Shown piece after piece: positions 43,458-51,702 of a stretch of 64,000 nucleotides of DNA (positions within the stretch are counted from its first letter, which is position 1; every line of letters begins with the position of its first letter). This stretch comes from Emticicia sp031378345 (GTDB lineage Bacteria; Bacteroidota; Bacteroidia; Cytophagales; Spirosomataceae): contig JANNDY010000092.1 in NCBI GenBank assembly GCA_031378345.1, positions 42,204 through 106,203 on the forward strand, written 5' to 3'. The notes under the pieces are model-generated. The model was not told the origin of the DNA. It worked only from the letters and a program-made list of their open reading frames with translations, and did not search any database. Position numbers and translations under genes: made by a program.

Positions 43458-44573
43458 CTATTCTATAAACCCCGCATTAGCTTTTACACCAGTTTTTACC
43501 CAAGTTCTCAATTCATCAAAAGCCTTACCCGTTTGTTGAGGGGTGAAAGCACAATGCCCTTGTCCGTTGGTGTATTTTACTGTAAAATATTGGTCTTTTC
43601 CTTGTTGATGCACCATGTTTTCAAAATTTGTGATGGCATAAGTGGCAGGAATCAACTGGTCATAAATGGTGTGTATTACGACCGTTGGCTTGTCTATATT
43701 ACCAGTACGGTCATATTTCTTGAAAATCACATCAGGGTTTGCCGTTGCAGCCAATCTTTCGGCTTTTTGATTGACCAATAAATTGTCAGGAAAACCACTA
43801 TACAAAGTGTTGGTATTATCAAAAGGGTTGCCTTTGGCTTTTTGGGCAATATCACGAAGTACATTTTCATTGAAAAACAATGACATCGGTAAATCATCAA
43901 TTTTCAAATCGAAGCGTTTGGCAAACGCCAAAGCAAGCAATGAATCTTTCGCAAAAACGGCATTCTTAATTTCCTTTGCTTTGGCAAACATATTTCTTGA
44001 ATTTTGAGCTTGATAAGGCTTCGATAAATCGAAAATATCGGCAAGTGGCGTTACAATTCCTGGAAATAAGCCATTGAAAGTGGCATAAATATCAAATTCT
44101 TTACGACATTGCAAATACGGTCGGCTCGCAAGCGGACACATGGGCAACGCTCCTTGATAATTTGCTCCGAAGTTTTCCATCATTGCTACCGAAACACCTC
44201 CACCCATTGAATGACCGACCATGAATGTCGAGTCGGGTTTGCCGTATTTAGTAAAGAAATATTGTCGCAAAGTCTCGGTATCATCTACGCCTTGTGGCAA
44301 AGCAAAACCTTGATATTGATAGTCGGAAGCAGCTACGGCAAAGCCTCTTTCGAGAAATGGCGACATACGTTTGGCAAAATCAGGATTTTTGCTTTGTAAT
44401 GGACTTCCCATAAATTCGTAGCCGTGGGCATACATTACCAATTTCCTTTTCCAGTTTTCGGGAAAAAAAATTCGATAATTTGCTCCATCTATTGAGCCAG
44501 AATCTATTTTGGAGATAGTTTTTTGAGCAAAAACTGGGATAGAAATTAAGAAAAAGAGGATGATTTTTTTCAT
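43458..44573 (-). CDS. Secreted alpha/beta hydrolase
   Basis: The 371-residue protein has a signal peptide (1-16, SIPVFAQ). LVMYAHGYEFMGSP holds the oxyanion-hole HG motif, MVGHSMGGGVS gives the nucleophile elbow (Ser122 in GHSMG at 120-124), PTVVIHTIYDQLIP the acid region and GQGHCAFTP the catalytic His near the C-terminus. It is an esterase, lipase or peptidase in the periplasm; the DPQGVDDTE region gives no clear subfamily. It lies 41 bases downstream of the amidohydrolase gene and could be the end of that transcript. Confidence 0.82.
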   Translation of the reverse strand: MKKIILFFLISIPVFAQKTISKIDSGSIDGANYRIFFPENWKRKLVMYAHGYEFMGSPLQSKNPDFAKRMSPFLERGFAVAASDYQYQGFALPQGVDDTETLRQYFFTKYGKPDSTFMVGHSMGGGVSVAMMENFGANYQGALPMCPLASRPYLQCRKEFDIYATFNGLFPGIVTPLADIFDLSKPYQAQNSRNMFAKAKEIKNAVFAKDSLLALAFAKRFDLKIDDLPMSLFFNENVLRDIAQKAKGNPFDNTNTLYSGFPDNLLVNQKAERLAATANPDVIFKKYDRTGNIDKPTVVIHTIYDQLIPATYAITNFENMVHQQGKDQYFTVKYTNGQGHCAFTPQQTGKAFDELRTWVKTGVKANAGFIE

Positions 44574-44614
44574 GATTTGAAATTTGAATTGTTAATATTT
44601 TTTGGAATAGAAAG

Positions 44615-45481
44615 TTATTTCAACCCCAACATTTTAATGGCATTTTCTTTCAAAATTAATGGTTTTACTTCTTCTTTGAAACCTGCTTCTGCAAAATCAG
44701 CCATCCATCTTTCAGGCGTAATTAATGGAAAATCTGTGCCAAATAGAATCCTGTTTTTCAACATAGTATTGGCATATTGTATCAATTGTTTTGGAAAATA
44801 TTTTGGCGACCAACCGCTCAAATCTATGTAAACATTGGGCTTGTGCATAGCCACAGAAAGGGCTTCATCTTGCCACGGCCAACTTGGATGGGCAATGATA
44901 ATTGGGCAATCAGGAAAGTCAATCGCTACATCATCAAGGTGCATTGGGTTTGAATATTCCAAACGCAAACCACCGCCACCACGCACACCCGAGCCAAAAC
45001 CCGAATGTCCCGAATGAAACAACATCGGCAATTTGAATTCGGCAATGACCTCGTAAAGATGATAAGCCATTTTATCTTGGGGGTAAAAACCTTGCACCGT
45101 TGGATGAAATTTGAAGCCTTTTACACCATAATTTTCTATCAAATCACGGGCTTCTCTTGCTCCCATTCGCCCTTTGTGTGGGTCGATACTCGCAAAGGCA
45201 ATCATTACATCATCATTTTTTAAGGCCGCTTCAGCAACTTCAATATTCGGAATGCGACGTTTGCCAACTTCATGCTCCGAATCAACAGTAAACATGACGA
45301 ATGCTAAGTTACTATCTCGATAAAAATCGGCAGTTTCCTGAATTGTCGGACGCTTATCCGACTTGAAATATTTGGCAAAAGCCACATCAAATTCCGAACG
45401 ATAATCATCGTGCGGCTGGCAACACGACACTTCGGCGTGCGTGTGTACGTCTATGGCAAGTATTTTTTCTAAATTTATCAT
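44615..45481 (-). CDS. Amidohydrolase family protein (ACMSD / resorcylate-decarboxylase-like)
   Basis: The 288-residue protein has the metal-binding HxH at 13-15 (DVHTHAEV), KGFKFHPTVQGF (Lys124/His126), FHSGHSG (His156), IIAHPSWPW (His198) and FGTDFP (Asp250), the full set for amidohydrolase-2 enzymes. The family holds decarboxylases and hydratases of aromatic or muconate-type acids, not only hydrolases. It is the last gene of the crotonase-ligase-SDR unit, 38 bases after the SDR, so it probably acts late in the aromatic pathway, for example on a dicarboxylic ring-cleavage product. Substrate is inferred only. Confidence 0.85.
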   Translation of the reverse strand: MINLEKILAIDVHTHAEVSCCQPHDDYRSEFDVAFAKYFKSDKRPTIQETADFYRDSNLAFVMFTVDSEHEVGKRRIPNIEVAEAALKNDDVMIAFASIDPHKGRMGAREARDLIENYGVKGFKFHPTVQGFYPQDKMAYHLYEVIAEFKLPMLFHSGHSGFGSGVRGGGGLRLEYSNPMHLDDVAIDFPDCPIIIAHPSWPWQDEALSVAMHKPNVYIDLSGWSPKYFPKQLIQYANTMLKNRILFGTDFPLITPERWMADFAEAGFKEEVKPLILKENAIKMLGLK

Positions 45482-45519
45482 TTCAAATTTTATAAATTCC
45501 CCTTTAGGGGTTAGGGGTA

Positions 45520-46287
45520 TTATTTTGCTCCCATTCTAATTGCACCATCAAGTCGTATCACTTCACCGTTGAGCATTTGATTTTCGACGATGTGTTTCAC
45601 CAAACTTGCAAACTCATCAGGTTTTCCCAAACGTGGTGGAAATGGCACTTGTTTGCCCAAAGAATCTTGTGCATCTTGAGGCAATGATGCCAGCAATGGC
45701 GTTTCAAAAATTCCTGGTGCAATAGTCATTACTCTTATTCCCATTCGTGCTAATTCTCGTGCAATGGGCAATGTCATAGCTACGATTCCGCCCTTTGACG
45801 CCGAATATGCAGCTTGTCCGATTTGACCATCAAATGCAGCAACAGATGCTGTGTTAATGATTATTCCTCTTTCACCATCCTCATTTGGCTCATTATTTTG
45901 CATAATATTTGTGGCTAAACGAATGACATTAAAAGTACCAATAAGGTTGATATTGATAACTTTAGAGAAGAAATCTAAAGCATGAGGTCCATTTTTGCCC
46001 ACAACTCGCATGGCTGGTCCTACACCCGCACAATTAGCTACACCATTTAGACTGCCAAAAGTATTGATGGCAATGTCAATGGCATTTTGTACTTGCTCTT
46101 CATTACTCACATCGGTTTTGACGAATTTGACTTTTTTTCCTAATTCAAGCTCAGCTTGTTCTCCATTTACTGTATTAATGTCTAACAAAACAGCATTTCC
46201 GCTATTTTCGACAATCATTGTTGCAGTAGCAAGCCCCAAACCTGATGCTCCGCCAGTTATTAAGAAAGTTTTGTTTTTGATATTCAT
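45520..46287 (-). CDS. SDR dehydrogenase, 3-hydroxyacyl-CoA dehydrogenase (HSD17B10) type
   Basis: The 255-residue protein has TGGASGLG (11-18), NCAGVGPA in place of NNAG, and YSASKGG with catalytic Tyr and Lys. RELARMGIRVMTIAPGIFETPLLASLPQDAQDSL and GEVIRLDGAIRMGAK are characteristic of the type II 3-hydroxyacyl-CoA / 2-methyl-3-hydroxybutyryl-CoA dehydrogenase group. It would oxidise a 3-hydroxyacyl-CoA with NAD+. It follows the feruloyl-CoA-synthetase-like ligase by 12 bases and the crotonase, giving ligase, hydratase and dehydrogenase together: a short beta-oxidation module for side-chain shortening. Confidence 0.9.
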   Translation of the reverse strand: MNIKNKTFLITGGASGLGLATATMIVENSGNAVLLDINTVNGEQAELELGKKVKFVKTDVSNEEQVQNAIDIAINTFGSLNGVANCAGVGPAMRVVGKNGPHALDFFSKVININLIGTFNVIRLATNIMQNNEPNEDGERGIIINTASVAAFDGQIGQAAYSASKGGIVAMTLPIARELARMGIRVMTIAPGIFETPLLASLPQDAQDSLGKQVPFPPRLGKPDEFASLVKHIVENQMLNGEVIRLDGAIRMGAK

Positions 46288-46299
46288 ATCCTTGAATTT

Positions 46300-48099
46300 T
46301 TATGAGTAAATCTCATTTAATAAGTTCGCCCGATGCTTCAAAACAGCTCGTTGATTCAATGAACCTTTGTCAGTAATCTCTCCTAAATCTATTGATGGCG
46401 ATTCAATAGCGATAACAAATTTGATAATTTTTGTTGAACTTCCAGTGGCATTTTTGTTGAATTTTTCAAAAGTTTCATCAAGAAAACTCTTTATTTTTTC
46501 ATGTAAAAAAGCTTCTTTATTACTTAAATCATCACCTATTAAATTTCGACAAGCATCAGCATTCAAAAACAAAATTGCTCCAATATATTCTTTATCCAAA
46601 CCAGTTAGTACCACATCTTGAATAATGGGCGAACCTGCCGAAATAACTTTTGCTTTTAAAACTCCCACATTTACCCAAGTTCCTGTCGAAAGTTTGAAGT
46701 CTTCGGCAATTCTGCCATCAAAAATTAAGCCTTTGCTTGGCTCATTTTCATCTACAAACTTTACCGCATCGCCGGTTTTGTAATAACCATCTTCGTCGAA
46801 AGCACTTTGAGTAGATTCTTCGTTTCTCCAATAGCCTTTCGTAACATTCGGAGCTTTGTATCTTGCTTCCATTTTATCGCCATCAGGTACTAATTTTACT
46901 TCCATTCCAGCCACAGGCACACCCAAAAGCCCCGAAAAACTTCCTCCCCAGTTGGCAAACATTGCCGAAGGTCCAGATTCAGTACAGCCCAAACCTGTAA
47001 TAATTGGTATTTTTTCGCCAATTGTTTCCATTGCCAATTCTTCCAAACGATTCCAAACGGGTTGAGCTAAACTTGCTCCTGCATAAAAAATAATATTCAA
47101 ATTCTTGAAAAAATTGTACCGTAATTCGGGTTCTTTTTCCAAATACGGTATCAACATTTCAAAGCCTTTTGGCACATTAAAATAGGCAGTTGGCGAAATC
47201 TCTCGGAGATTCTGCACCGTCATTTCAATGCCTTTTGGTGTTGGTTTTCCTTCATCAATATAAAGTGTTCCGCCATTATAAAGTGTCAGACCAAAATTAT
47301 GATTTCCGCCAAAAGTATGATTCCACGGCAACCAGTCTATAAAAACAGGCGGCTCATCAATCATAAATGGAAAAACTTGTGTGATTTGTTGGAGGTTGGC
47401 ACACCACATTTGATGCGTATTAATTACGCCTTTGGGCAAACCTGTCGAACCAGATGTAAATAAAATTTTAGCAACGGTTTCGGTATTGACTTTTGTATGA
47501 GCAATAGCTACTTCATCGGTTGCATGAGTTTTTAATAATTCTGAAAAATCATTTTCTTGACTATCTTTAAATGTAACGACTTGGGCATTTGGGAATAACG
47601 ATTTTGTTAAATTCAAAGCTGCTTCATACTGTTTTCCACTTTGGGCAAAAACAAGTTTTGGAGTCATCAATTCCAAACAATGCTGTAATTTTCCAAAATC
47701 ATTGGAAACCAACGAATATGGTGGTGAAATTGCCGTATATGGAATACCAACATGAAGGGCAGCCAATGCCAAAAGTGCGTGTTCGATGCTATTTTCTGAC
47801 AAAATAACGACTGTTTCTTCACTCGAAAAGTTAAGATTTAGTAAATATTGAGCAATGTTTTTGACTTTTTGGAGTGTTTCGGAGTAAGTTACCTCACCCC
47901 AACCCTCTCCAAAGGAGAGGGAGTTATTTCTCCTCGCAATAAAAGTTTTATCAGGTGTTTTTTCTGCCCAATAGATTAATTTTTCTGTTATTTTTTCGGG
48001 AAAATTGCCTAATTCTTGTTCTGATTTTAGCAAAATAGTAGCATCTGCAAAAATAGTTTTTTGCGTGGCAGTTGGTCCGAAATTTACTTGTTTGAACAT
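46300..48099 (-). CDS. Feruloyl-CoA synthetase-like AMP-forming acyl-CoA ligase
   Basis: The 599-residue protein has the AMP-binding motif ILFTSGSTGLPKGVINTH, WLPWNHTFGGN, GLGCTESGPSAMFANW, and YYKTGDAVKF with the C-terminal FDGRIAEDFKLSTGTWVNVG. WLPWNHTFGG and the FKLSTGTWV loop are typical of the feruloyl-CoA synthase group of phenylpropanoid pathways. It would activate a cinnamic- or phenylpropanoic-type acid as a CoA thioester. Residues 58-70 (NNSLSFGEGWGEV) are encoded by a palindromic repeat and look like an in-frame insertion. It is followed by the SDR and preceded by the crotonase with a 40-base gap. Substrate not proven. Confidence 0.85.
   Translation of the reverse strand: MFKQVNFGPTATQKTIFADATILLKSEQELGNFPEKITEKLIYWAEKTPDKTFIARRNNSLSFGEGWGEVTYSETLQKVKNIAQYLLNLNFSSEETVVILSENSIEHALLALAALHVGIPYTAISPPYSLVSNDFGKLQHCLELMTPKLVFAQSGKQYEAALNLTKSLFPNAQVVTFKDSQENDFSELLKTHATDEVAIAHTKVNTETVAKILFTSGSTGLPKGVINTHQMWCANLQQITQVFPFMIDEPPVFIDWLPWNHTFGGNHNFGLTLYNGGTLYIDEGKPTPKGIEMTVQNLREISPTAYFNVPKGFEMLIPYLEKEPELRYNFFKNLNIIFYAGASLAQPVWNRLEELAMETIGEKIPIITGLGCTESGPSAMFANWGGSFSGLLGVPVAGMEVKLVPDGDKMEARYKAPNVTKGYWRNEESTQSAFDEDGYYKTGDAVKFVDENEPSKGLIFDGRIAEDFKLSTGTWVNVGVLKAKVISAGSPIIQDVVLTGLDKEYIGAILFLNADACRNLIGDDLSNKEAFLHEKIKSFLDETFEKFNKNATGSSTKIIKFVIAIESPSIDLGEITDKGSLNQRAVLKHRANLLNEIYS
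47892..47923. repeat. Palindromic repeat inserted in-frame in the CoA-ligase gene
   Basis: CCCTCTCC (47903-47910) and GGAGAGGG (47914-47921) are perfect arms around AAA, followed on the minus strand by TTGGGGTGAGG. Such CCCTCTCC...GGAGAGGG hairpins are usually intergenic in Bacteroidota. Here it encodes SLSFGEGWGEV without breaking the frame. Confidence 0.7.
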
Positions 48100-48139
48100 T
48101 TTATCTTATTTTTTTTGAAATCTGATGATAAGTAAATTT

Positions 48140-48898
48140 TTATTCGCCAACTTTTTTCGCTTTTCCTTCCAAAAATAACTTCAATCTTTCTTTTGCTTCG
48201 GGTGTGTTTTGGGCAATGGCTGCCGTGAGTGATTCCATGATAAGTCCGTGGTCTTGGTTAGCTTCCGAGATTCGTGGCAAAATGTGCATCAAGGCATAAT
48301 TTGTCATTCCTGCATTTGAAGCTACTTTTTTTGCCAGTTCTATGCCTTTTTCTAAGCCTTCGCCTTCGGTAACTACATATTGCGATAGCCCAATTGCCAT
48401 TCCTTCTTCGGCTTTATAAACCCTTCCTGTGAGCATCATATCGGTCATGCGAGCCATTCCGATAAGTTTTGGAACTCTTACCGAAGCTCCGCCACCTACA
48501 AAAATCCCTCTTTGTCCTTCTGGAAGTGCATAAAAAGTTGATTCTTCGGCAACTCTGATGTGGCAAGCACTCGCCAATTCGAGTCCACCGCCAACGGTAG
48601 CTCCGTGTAGCACTGCAATCACAGGCACTGTTCCAAATTGAATTTTTTCTAAAACTCTGTGCCACATTCTTGAATGAATCATACCTTGCATGGCATCACG
48701 CTCGGTGAGTTCGGATAAATCTAAGCCTGCACTAAAATGATTTCCCTCGCCATAAATCACGGCACAACCAATGCCTTCGGCAATGTTTGAAAACACTTTT
48801 TCGATGCTCAAAATGATTTCATCATTCAGTGCATTTCGCTTTTCAGGGCGATTGAGCTTTACTAAAAGAATATTGTCTTTTATTTCTGTTGTTATCAT
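48140..48898 (-). CDS. Crotonase / enoyl-CoA hydratase family protein
   Basis: The 252-residue protein has the crotonase core: VKLNRPEKRNALNDEII, GNHFSAGLDLSEL (first oxyanion-hole strand) and AVLHGATVGGGLELASACHIRVA (second). ALPEGQRGIFVGGGASVRVPKLIG replaces the common catalytic E..E arrangement with a single acidic residue region, so it may hydrate or act as hydratase-lyase, as in feruloyl-CoA degradation, or isomerise. It heads the crotonase, ligase, SDR and amidohydrolase unit. A 14-bp perfect hairpin (48910-48998) separates it from the MetE-like gene upstream. Precise reaction open. Confidence 0.85.
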   Translation of the reverse strand: MITTEIKDNILLVKLNRPEKRNALNDEIILSIEKVFSNIAEGIGCAVIYGEGNHFSAGLDLSELTERDAMQGMIHSRMWHRVLEKIQFGTVPVIAVLHGATVGGGLELASACHIRVAEESTFYALPEGQRGIFVGGGASVRVPKLIGMARMTDMMLTGRVYKAEEGMAIGLSQYVVTEGEGLEKGIELAKKVASNAGMTNYALMHILPRISEANQDHGLIMESLTAAIAQNTPEAKERLKLFLEGKAKKVGE

Positions 48899-48909
48899 TT
48901 GTTTAGCTG

Positions 48910-48998
48910 TTGGCTATTAGCAATTAGCTTTTAGCTTTTTTCAAATCCTTTGCTTATAATAATTTTTGAATTTCATTGCTGTGTTTGCTAATAGCCAA
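48910..48998. terminator. Hairpin after the MetE-like gene
   Basis: TTGGCTATTAGCAA (48910-48923) and TTGCTAATAGCCAA (48985-48998) are perfect 14-base arms around a 61-base loop. It lies just past the MetE-like stop at 49015 and divides the cluster into two transcription units. Confidence 0.65.
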
Positions 48999-49014
48999 TC
49001 TCTAAAAGCAATAT

Positions 49015-50124
49015 TTACTTCCACACCTCATTCGCCACATTTACTACTAACTCCAATTTTCTCCATTGGTCGTCATGGGTAAGTGCATTACCATGGGATG
49101 TACTCGAAAAACCACATTGCGGACTCAAACACATATTATCTAATGGCATATATTTAGCCGCTTCGTTTATGCGAGTTGTCAATTCAGAAACCGGCTCTAA
49201 TGTTGCTATTTTTGAAGAAACAATGCCCAAAACTACCATTTTGTTATTCGGAACAAAGCGAAGTGGAGCAAAATCTCCCGAACGTTCATCGTCATATTCT
49301 AAGAAATAAGCATCAACATTGAGGTCATTGAATAACACTTCGGCAACGGGTTCGTAACCACCTTCGGCAAACCAAGTGCTGCGGTAATTTCCTCTGCAAA
49401 GATGAATTCCGACTGTCAAGTCATCGGGGCGACCATCAATTACTGAGTTTATCAAAGCTGCGTAAGTTCTTGGTAATTCGTTGGGGTCTTCGCCTCTTTC
49501 TTGGGCAGCTTCACGCATTTTTGGGTCGCATAAATAGGCCAAATTAGTATCGTCGAGTTGAATATAGCGACAGCCAGCCTTATATAAATGGTCAATTTCG
49601 GTGCGATAGGCTTGCGATAAATCATGGAAAAACTCGTCCATATCGGGGTAAGCAGCAATGTCAATTGACTTGCGACCACCACGAAAATGAGCCATGGTGG
49701 GAGAGGGGATTGAAACTTTTGGCGTTTGTGTTGTTACCGATTTTAGGAAATTAAAATCAGCTACTTGAATGTCTTTTCCATGACCGATTTTGCCCGTAAC
49801 ACTCAATTTTGGTGGCGTAAAACCGTCTTCGGCAGCCTTGGCATTTGGGTTTGAAGCAATGCCACCCGTTACACTTACACCATTTAATTGTTTCAGGAAA
49901 TCAAGGTGAAAATAATCTCGGCGAAACTCACCATCGGTAATAGATTTCATGCCGATTGACTCTACTTTTTTGACAGTTTCGGCAATTGCTACGTCTTCGG
50001 CGGCACGTAATTCTTCGGCAGAAACTTTTCCCAGTTTCCAGTCATTACGAAGGGTCAATAATTCGGCTGGGCGTAAAAGACTACCCACATGGTCGGCACG
50101 GAAAGGAGGATTGAGTTTTTTCAT
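49015..50124 (-). CDS. Single-barrel MetE-like (cobalamin-independent methionine synthase II) zinc protein
   Basis: The 369-residue protein corresponds to the C-terminal barrel of MetE only. It begins PPFRADHVGSLLRPAELL, and the four zinc-type ligands are visible: His241 and Cys243 (GIHLCRGNYRS), Glu276 (FLEYDDERSG) and Cys337 (LSPQCGFSS). CRYIQLDDTNLAYL is the substrate-side DD motif. Without the N-terminal folate half it is unlikely to be a methionine synthase; relatives include alkyl-CoM transferases and uncharacterised C-S or methyl transferases. Position inside an aromatic-type cluster suggests removal or transfer of a methyl or thioether group from an intermediate. Function is not known. 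Confidence 0.85.
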   Translation of the reverse strand: MKKLNPPFRADHVGSLLRPAELLTLRNDWKLGKVSAEELRAAEDVAIAETVKKVESIGMKSITDGEFRRDYFHLDFLKQLNGVSVTGGIASNPNAKAAEDGFTPPKLSVTGKIGHGKDIQVADFNFLKSVTTQTPKVSIPSPTMAHFRGGRKSIDIAAYPDMDEFFHDLSQAYRTEIDHLYKAGCRYIQLDDTNLAYLCDPKMREAAQERGEDPNELPRTYAALINSVIDGRPDDLTVGIHLCRGNYRSTWFAEGGYEPVAEVLFNDLNVDAYFLEYDDERSGDFAPLRFVPNNKMVVLGIVSSKIATLEPVSELTTRINEAAKYMPLDNMCLSPQCGFSSTSHGNALTHDDQWRKLELVVNVANEVWK

Positions 50125-50205
50125 TTTTTATGTTATTTGAGAGTAATTTGTGTTAAAATATTGATAATCTGGTATTTATGTATTTTAAAATAATTATATT
50201 ATTGT

Positions 50206-50234
50206 GTAGTGACGTTGCATTGCAACGTCTCTAC
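50206..50234. terminator. Palindromic hairpin overlapping the MFS stop codon
   Basis: GTAGTGACGTTGCA and TGCAACGTCTCTAC form a 14-bp stem with one mismatch around a single base. The word GACGTTGCA/TGCAACGTC is a common intergenic palindrome in Bacteroidota as far as I recall. It includes the TAG stop of the MFS gene. Confidence 0.65.
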
Positions 50235-51541
50235 GATATTGAAACCGCCTTTCGATAAGGCTTTAAGCCAAACCAAAACAAAGAAGTTGTTGCAATTCCA
50301 CCAATTAAAATGAGTAAGACCAATGAATATTTGATTGCTTTTTCGTCATGAAAAACAAAATCTGTGAACAAAGCTACGGCAGTTGGGCCCAAACCTAAGC
50401 CAATCATATTCAGAATAAATAAAAATATTGCCGATGCCAAAGAGCGAACTTGATTTGGCATAATTGCCTGAACTGCTGCCGCCGCCGAACCGATATTTGA
50501 CGCAATAAAAAAACAAGGAAATGCCAACGAAAGTATTAAAATATTGGGGTTAGAAATCAATGGAATAAAACACGAAACTAAAAGTGCAATTCCGCCTATC
50601 AAACTTACTCGAAGTCTGCCATCAGTTTTGCCTTCTTTTACCAATTTATCAGCATACCAACCGCCCCATAAAACACCTAATAATGAGGCAATTACAATAA
50701 CAGAACCATATAATAAACCTGCTTGTGGAGCTGTCCAACCAAAGGTACGAGCAATCATGGTTGGTACCCAAGCGTTTAACCCATAATTGACAAATGCAAA
50801 AAATGCCGTACCAAAACTTAGACACAAAAATGCTGTTTTATGCTTGAAAATGATAGAAATTGACTCTGAAACACTTAATTTTGTAGAATTATCAGCCTTG
50901 ACCAAAAGCCCTTTTCGAGTTGGTTCTTTTACTGTCAATAATAAAAGAGTGATTACAAAACCCGGCAAACCGATATAAATAAAGAGCATTTGCCAAGGAT
51001 ATATTTCGCCAAAAATAGGAATATTTGTCAAGCCAGATTGTGGCAGATTTGCCACTAAACCTGAGCCAATTAGTAGGGCAATTCCTGAACCCAAAAAGAT
51101 ACCCAATGAAAAAACACTCATCGCAATTCCCAATTTATTTTTAGGAAAATAGTCAGAAATCATTGAATGAGCCGAAGGTGATAAAGTTGCTTCACCTACG
51201 CCCACGCCCACTCTGGCAAGGAAAAACTGCGAATAATTACGAACTCCTGCACAAACAGCTGTCATAAAACTCCAAATAACTACACCGCCAATGATAAGAT
51301 TTCGGCGACTATAACGGTCTGCAATTCTGCCAATAAACATTCCAAAAATTGTATAAAAAATGCCAAAACTCAAGCCCATCAACAAGCTCATTTTAGTATC
51401 CGATAAATGAAAATCTCGCTTGATTGGTTGAACTAAAAGTGCTAAAATCTGACGGTCAAGAAAAGAAGAAATATTGGCGAGTGTCAATAAAAACACTACA
51501 TACCAAGCATAACGGGTATTGTTTTCGGAAGAATTATTCAT
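50231..51541 (-). CDS. MFS transporter, aromatic-acid or spinster-like
   Basis: The 436-residue protein has 12 membrane helices. DRQILALLVQPIKRDFHLSDTKMSLLMG and the loop 2-3 motif GRIADRYSRRNLIIGG (GxLxDRxGRR-like) are clear, as is RVGVGVGEATLSPSAHSMISDYF, typical of spinster-type and hexuronate/aromatic-acid MFS carriers. It probably imports the substrate of the surrounding catabolic genes. It has its own promoter (51592-51622) and an operator-like palindrome at the predicted start of transcription, and the cyclase-ending unit upstream is closed by a terminator, so it is the specifically regulated entry step. Substrate unknown. Confidence 0.9.
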   Translation of the reverse strand: MNNSSENNTRYAWYVVFLLTLANISSFLDRQILALLVQPIKRDFHLSDTKMSLLMGLSFGIFYTIFGMFIGRIADRYSRRNLIIGGVVIWSFMTAVCAGVRNYSQFFLARVGVGVGEATLSPSAHSMISDYFPKNKLGIAMSVFSLGIFLGSGIALLIGSGLVANLPQSGLTNIPIFGEIYPWQMLFIYIGLPGFVITLLLLTVKEPTRKGLLVKADNSTKLSVSESISIIFKHKTAFLCLSFGTAFFAFVNYGLNAWVPTMIARTFGWTAPQAGLLYGSVIVIASLLGVLWGGWYADKLVKEGKTDGRLRVSLIGGIALLVSCFIPLISNPNILILSLAFPCFFIASNIGSAAAAVQAIMPNQVRSLASAIFLFILNMIGLGLGPTAVALFTDFVFHDEKAIKYSLVLLILIGGIATTSLFWFGLKPYRKAVSIS

Positions 51542-51562
51542 GAAATTTTATAGAGGTTGAAA

Positions 51563-51585
51563 TAATATCAGGCATCCTGATATTA
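51563..51585. promoter_or_regulatory. Operator-like palindrome at the MFS transcription start
   Basis: TAATATCAGG (51563-51572) and CCTGATATTA (51576-51585) are perfect 10-base arms around CAT. The palindrome starts seven bases past the -7 box, at the predicted transcription start, as expected for a repressor site responding to the pathway substrate. I found no second copy in the other gaps. Confidence 0.7.
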
Positions 51586-51591
51586 GTAGTA

Positions 51592-51622
51592 CAAATATAA
51601 AAATTCATTATTATAAAAGCAA
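51592..51622 (-). promoter_or_regulatory. Promoter of the MFS transporter gene
   Basis: On the minus strand TTG (51622-51620), a 20-base spacer and TATATTTG (51599-51592) match the Bacteroidota consensus. Start codon at 51541. Confidence 0.75.
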
Positions 51623-51643
51623 GTTTTTTTCTTGAATTTATGC

Positions 51644-51688
51644 AAAAAAAAGCGGTTTAAATGAAATTAATTTCAGCTAAACCGCTTT
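51644..51688 (-). terminator. Rho-independent terminator after the cyclase gene
   Basis: AAAGCGGTTTA (51649-51659) pairs with TAAACCGCTTT (51678-51688); an inner ATGAAATT/AATTTCA stem extends it. The A-run at 51644-51651 is a T-run on the minus strand. It ends the transcript of the gene at 51703. Confidence 0.9.
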
Positions 51689-51702
51689 ATGATTTATTTT
51701 TT

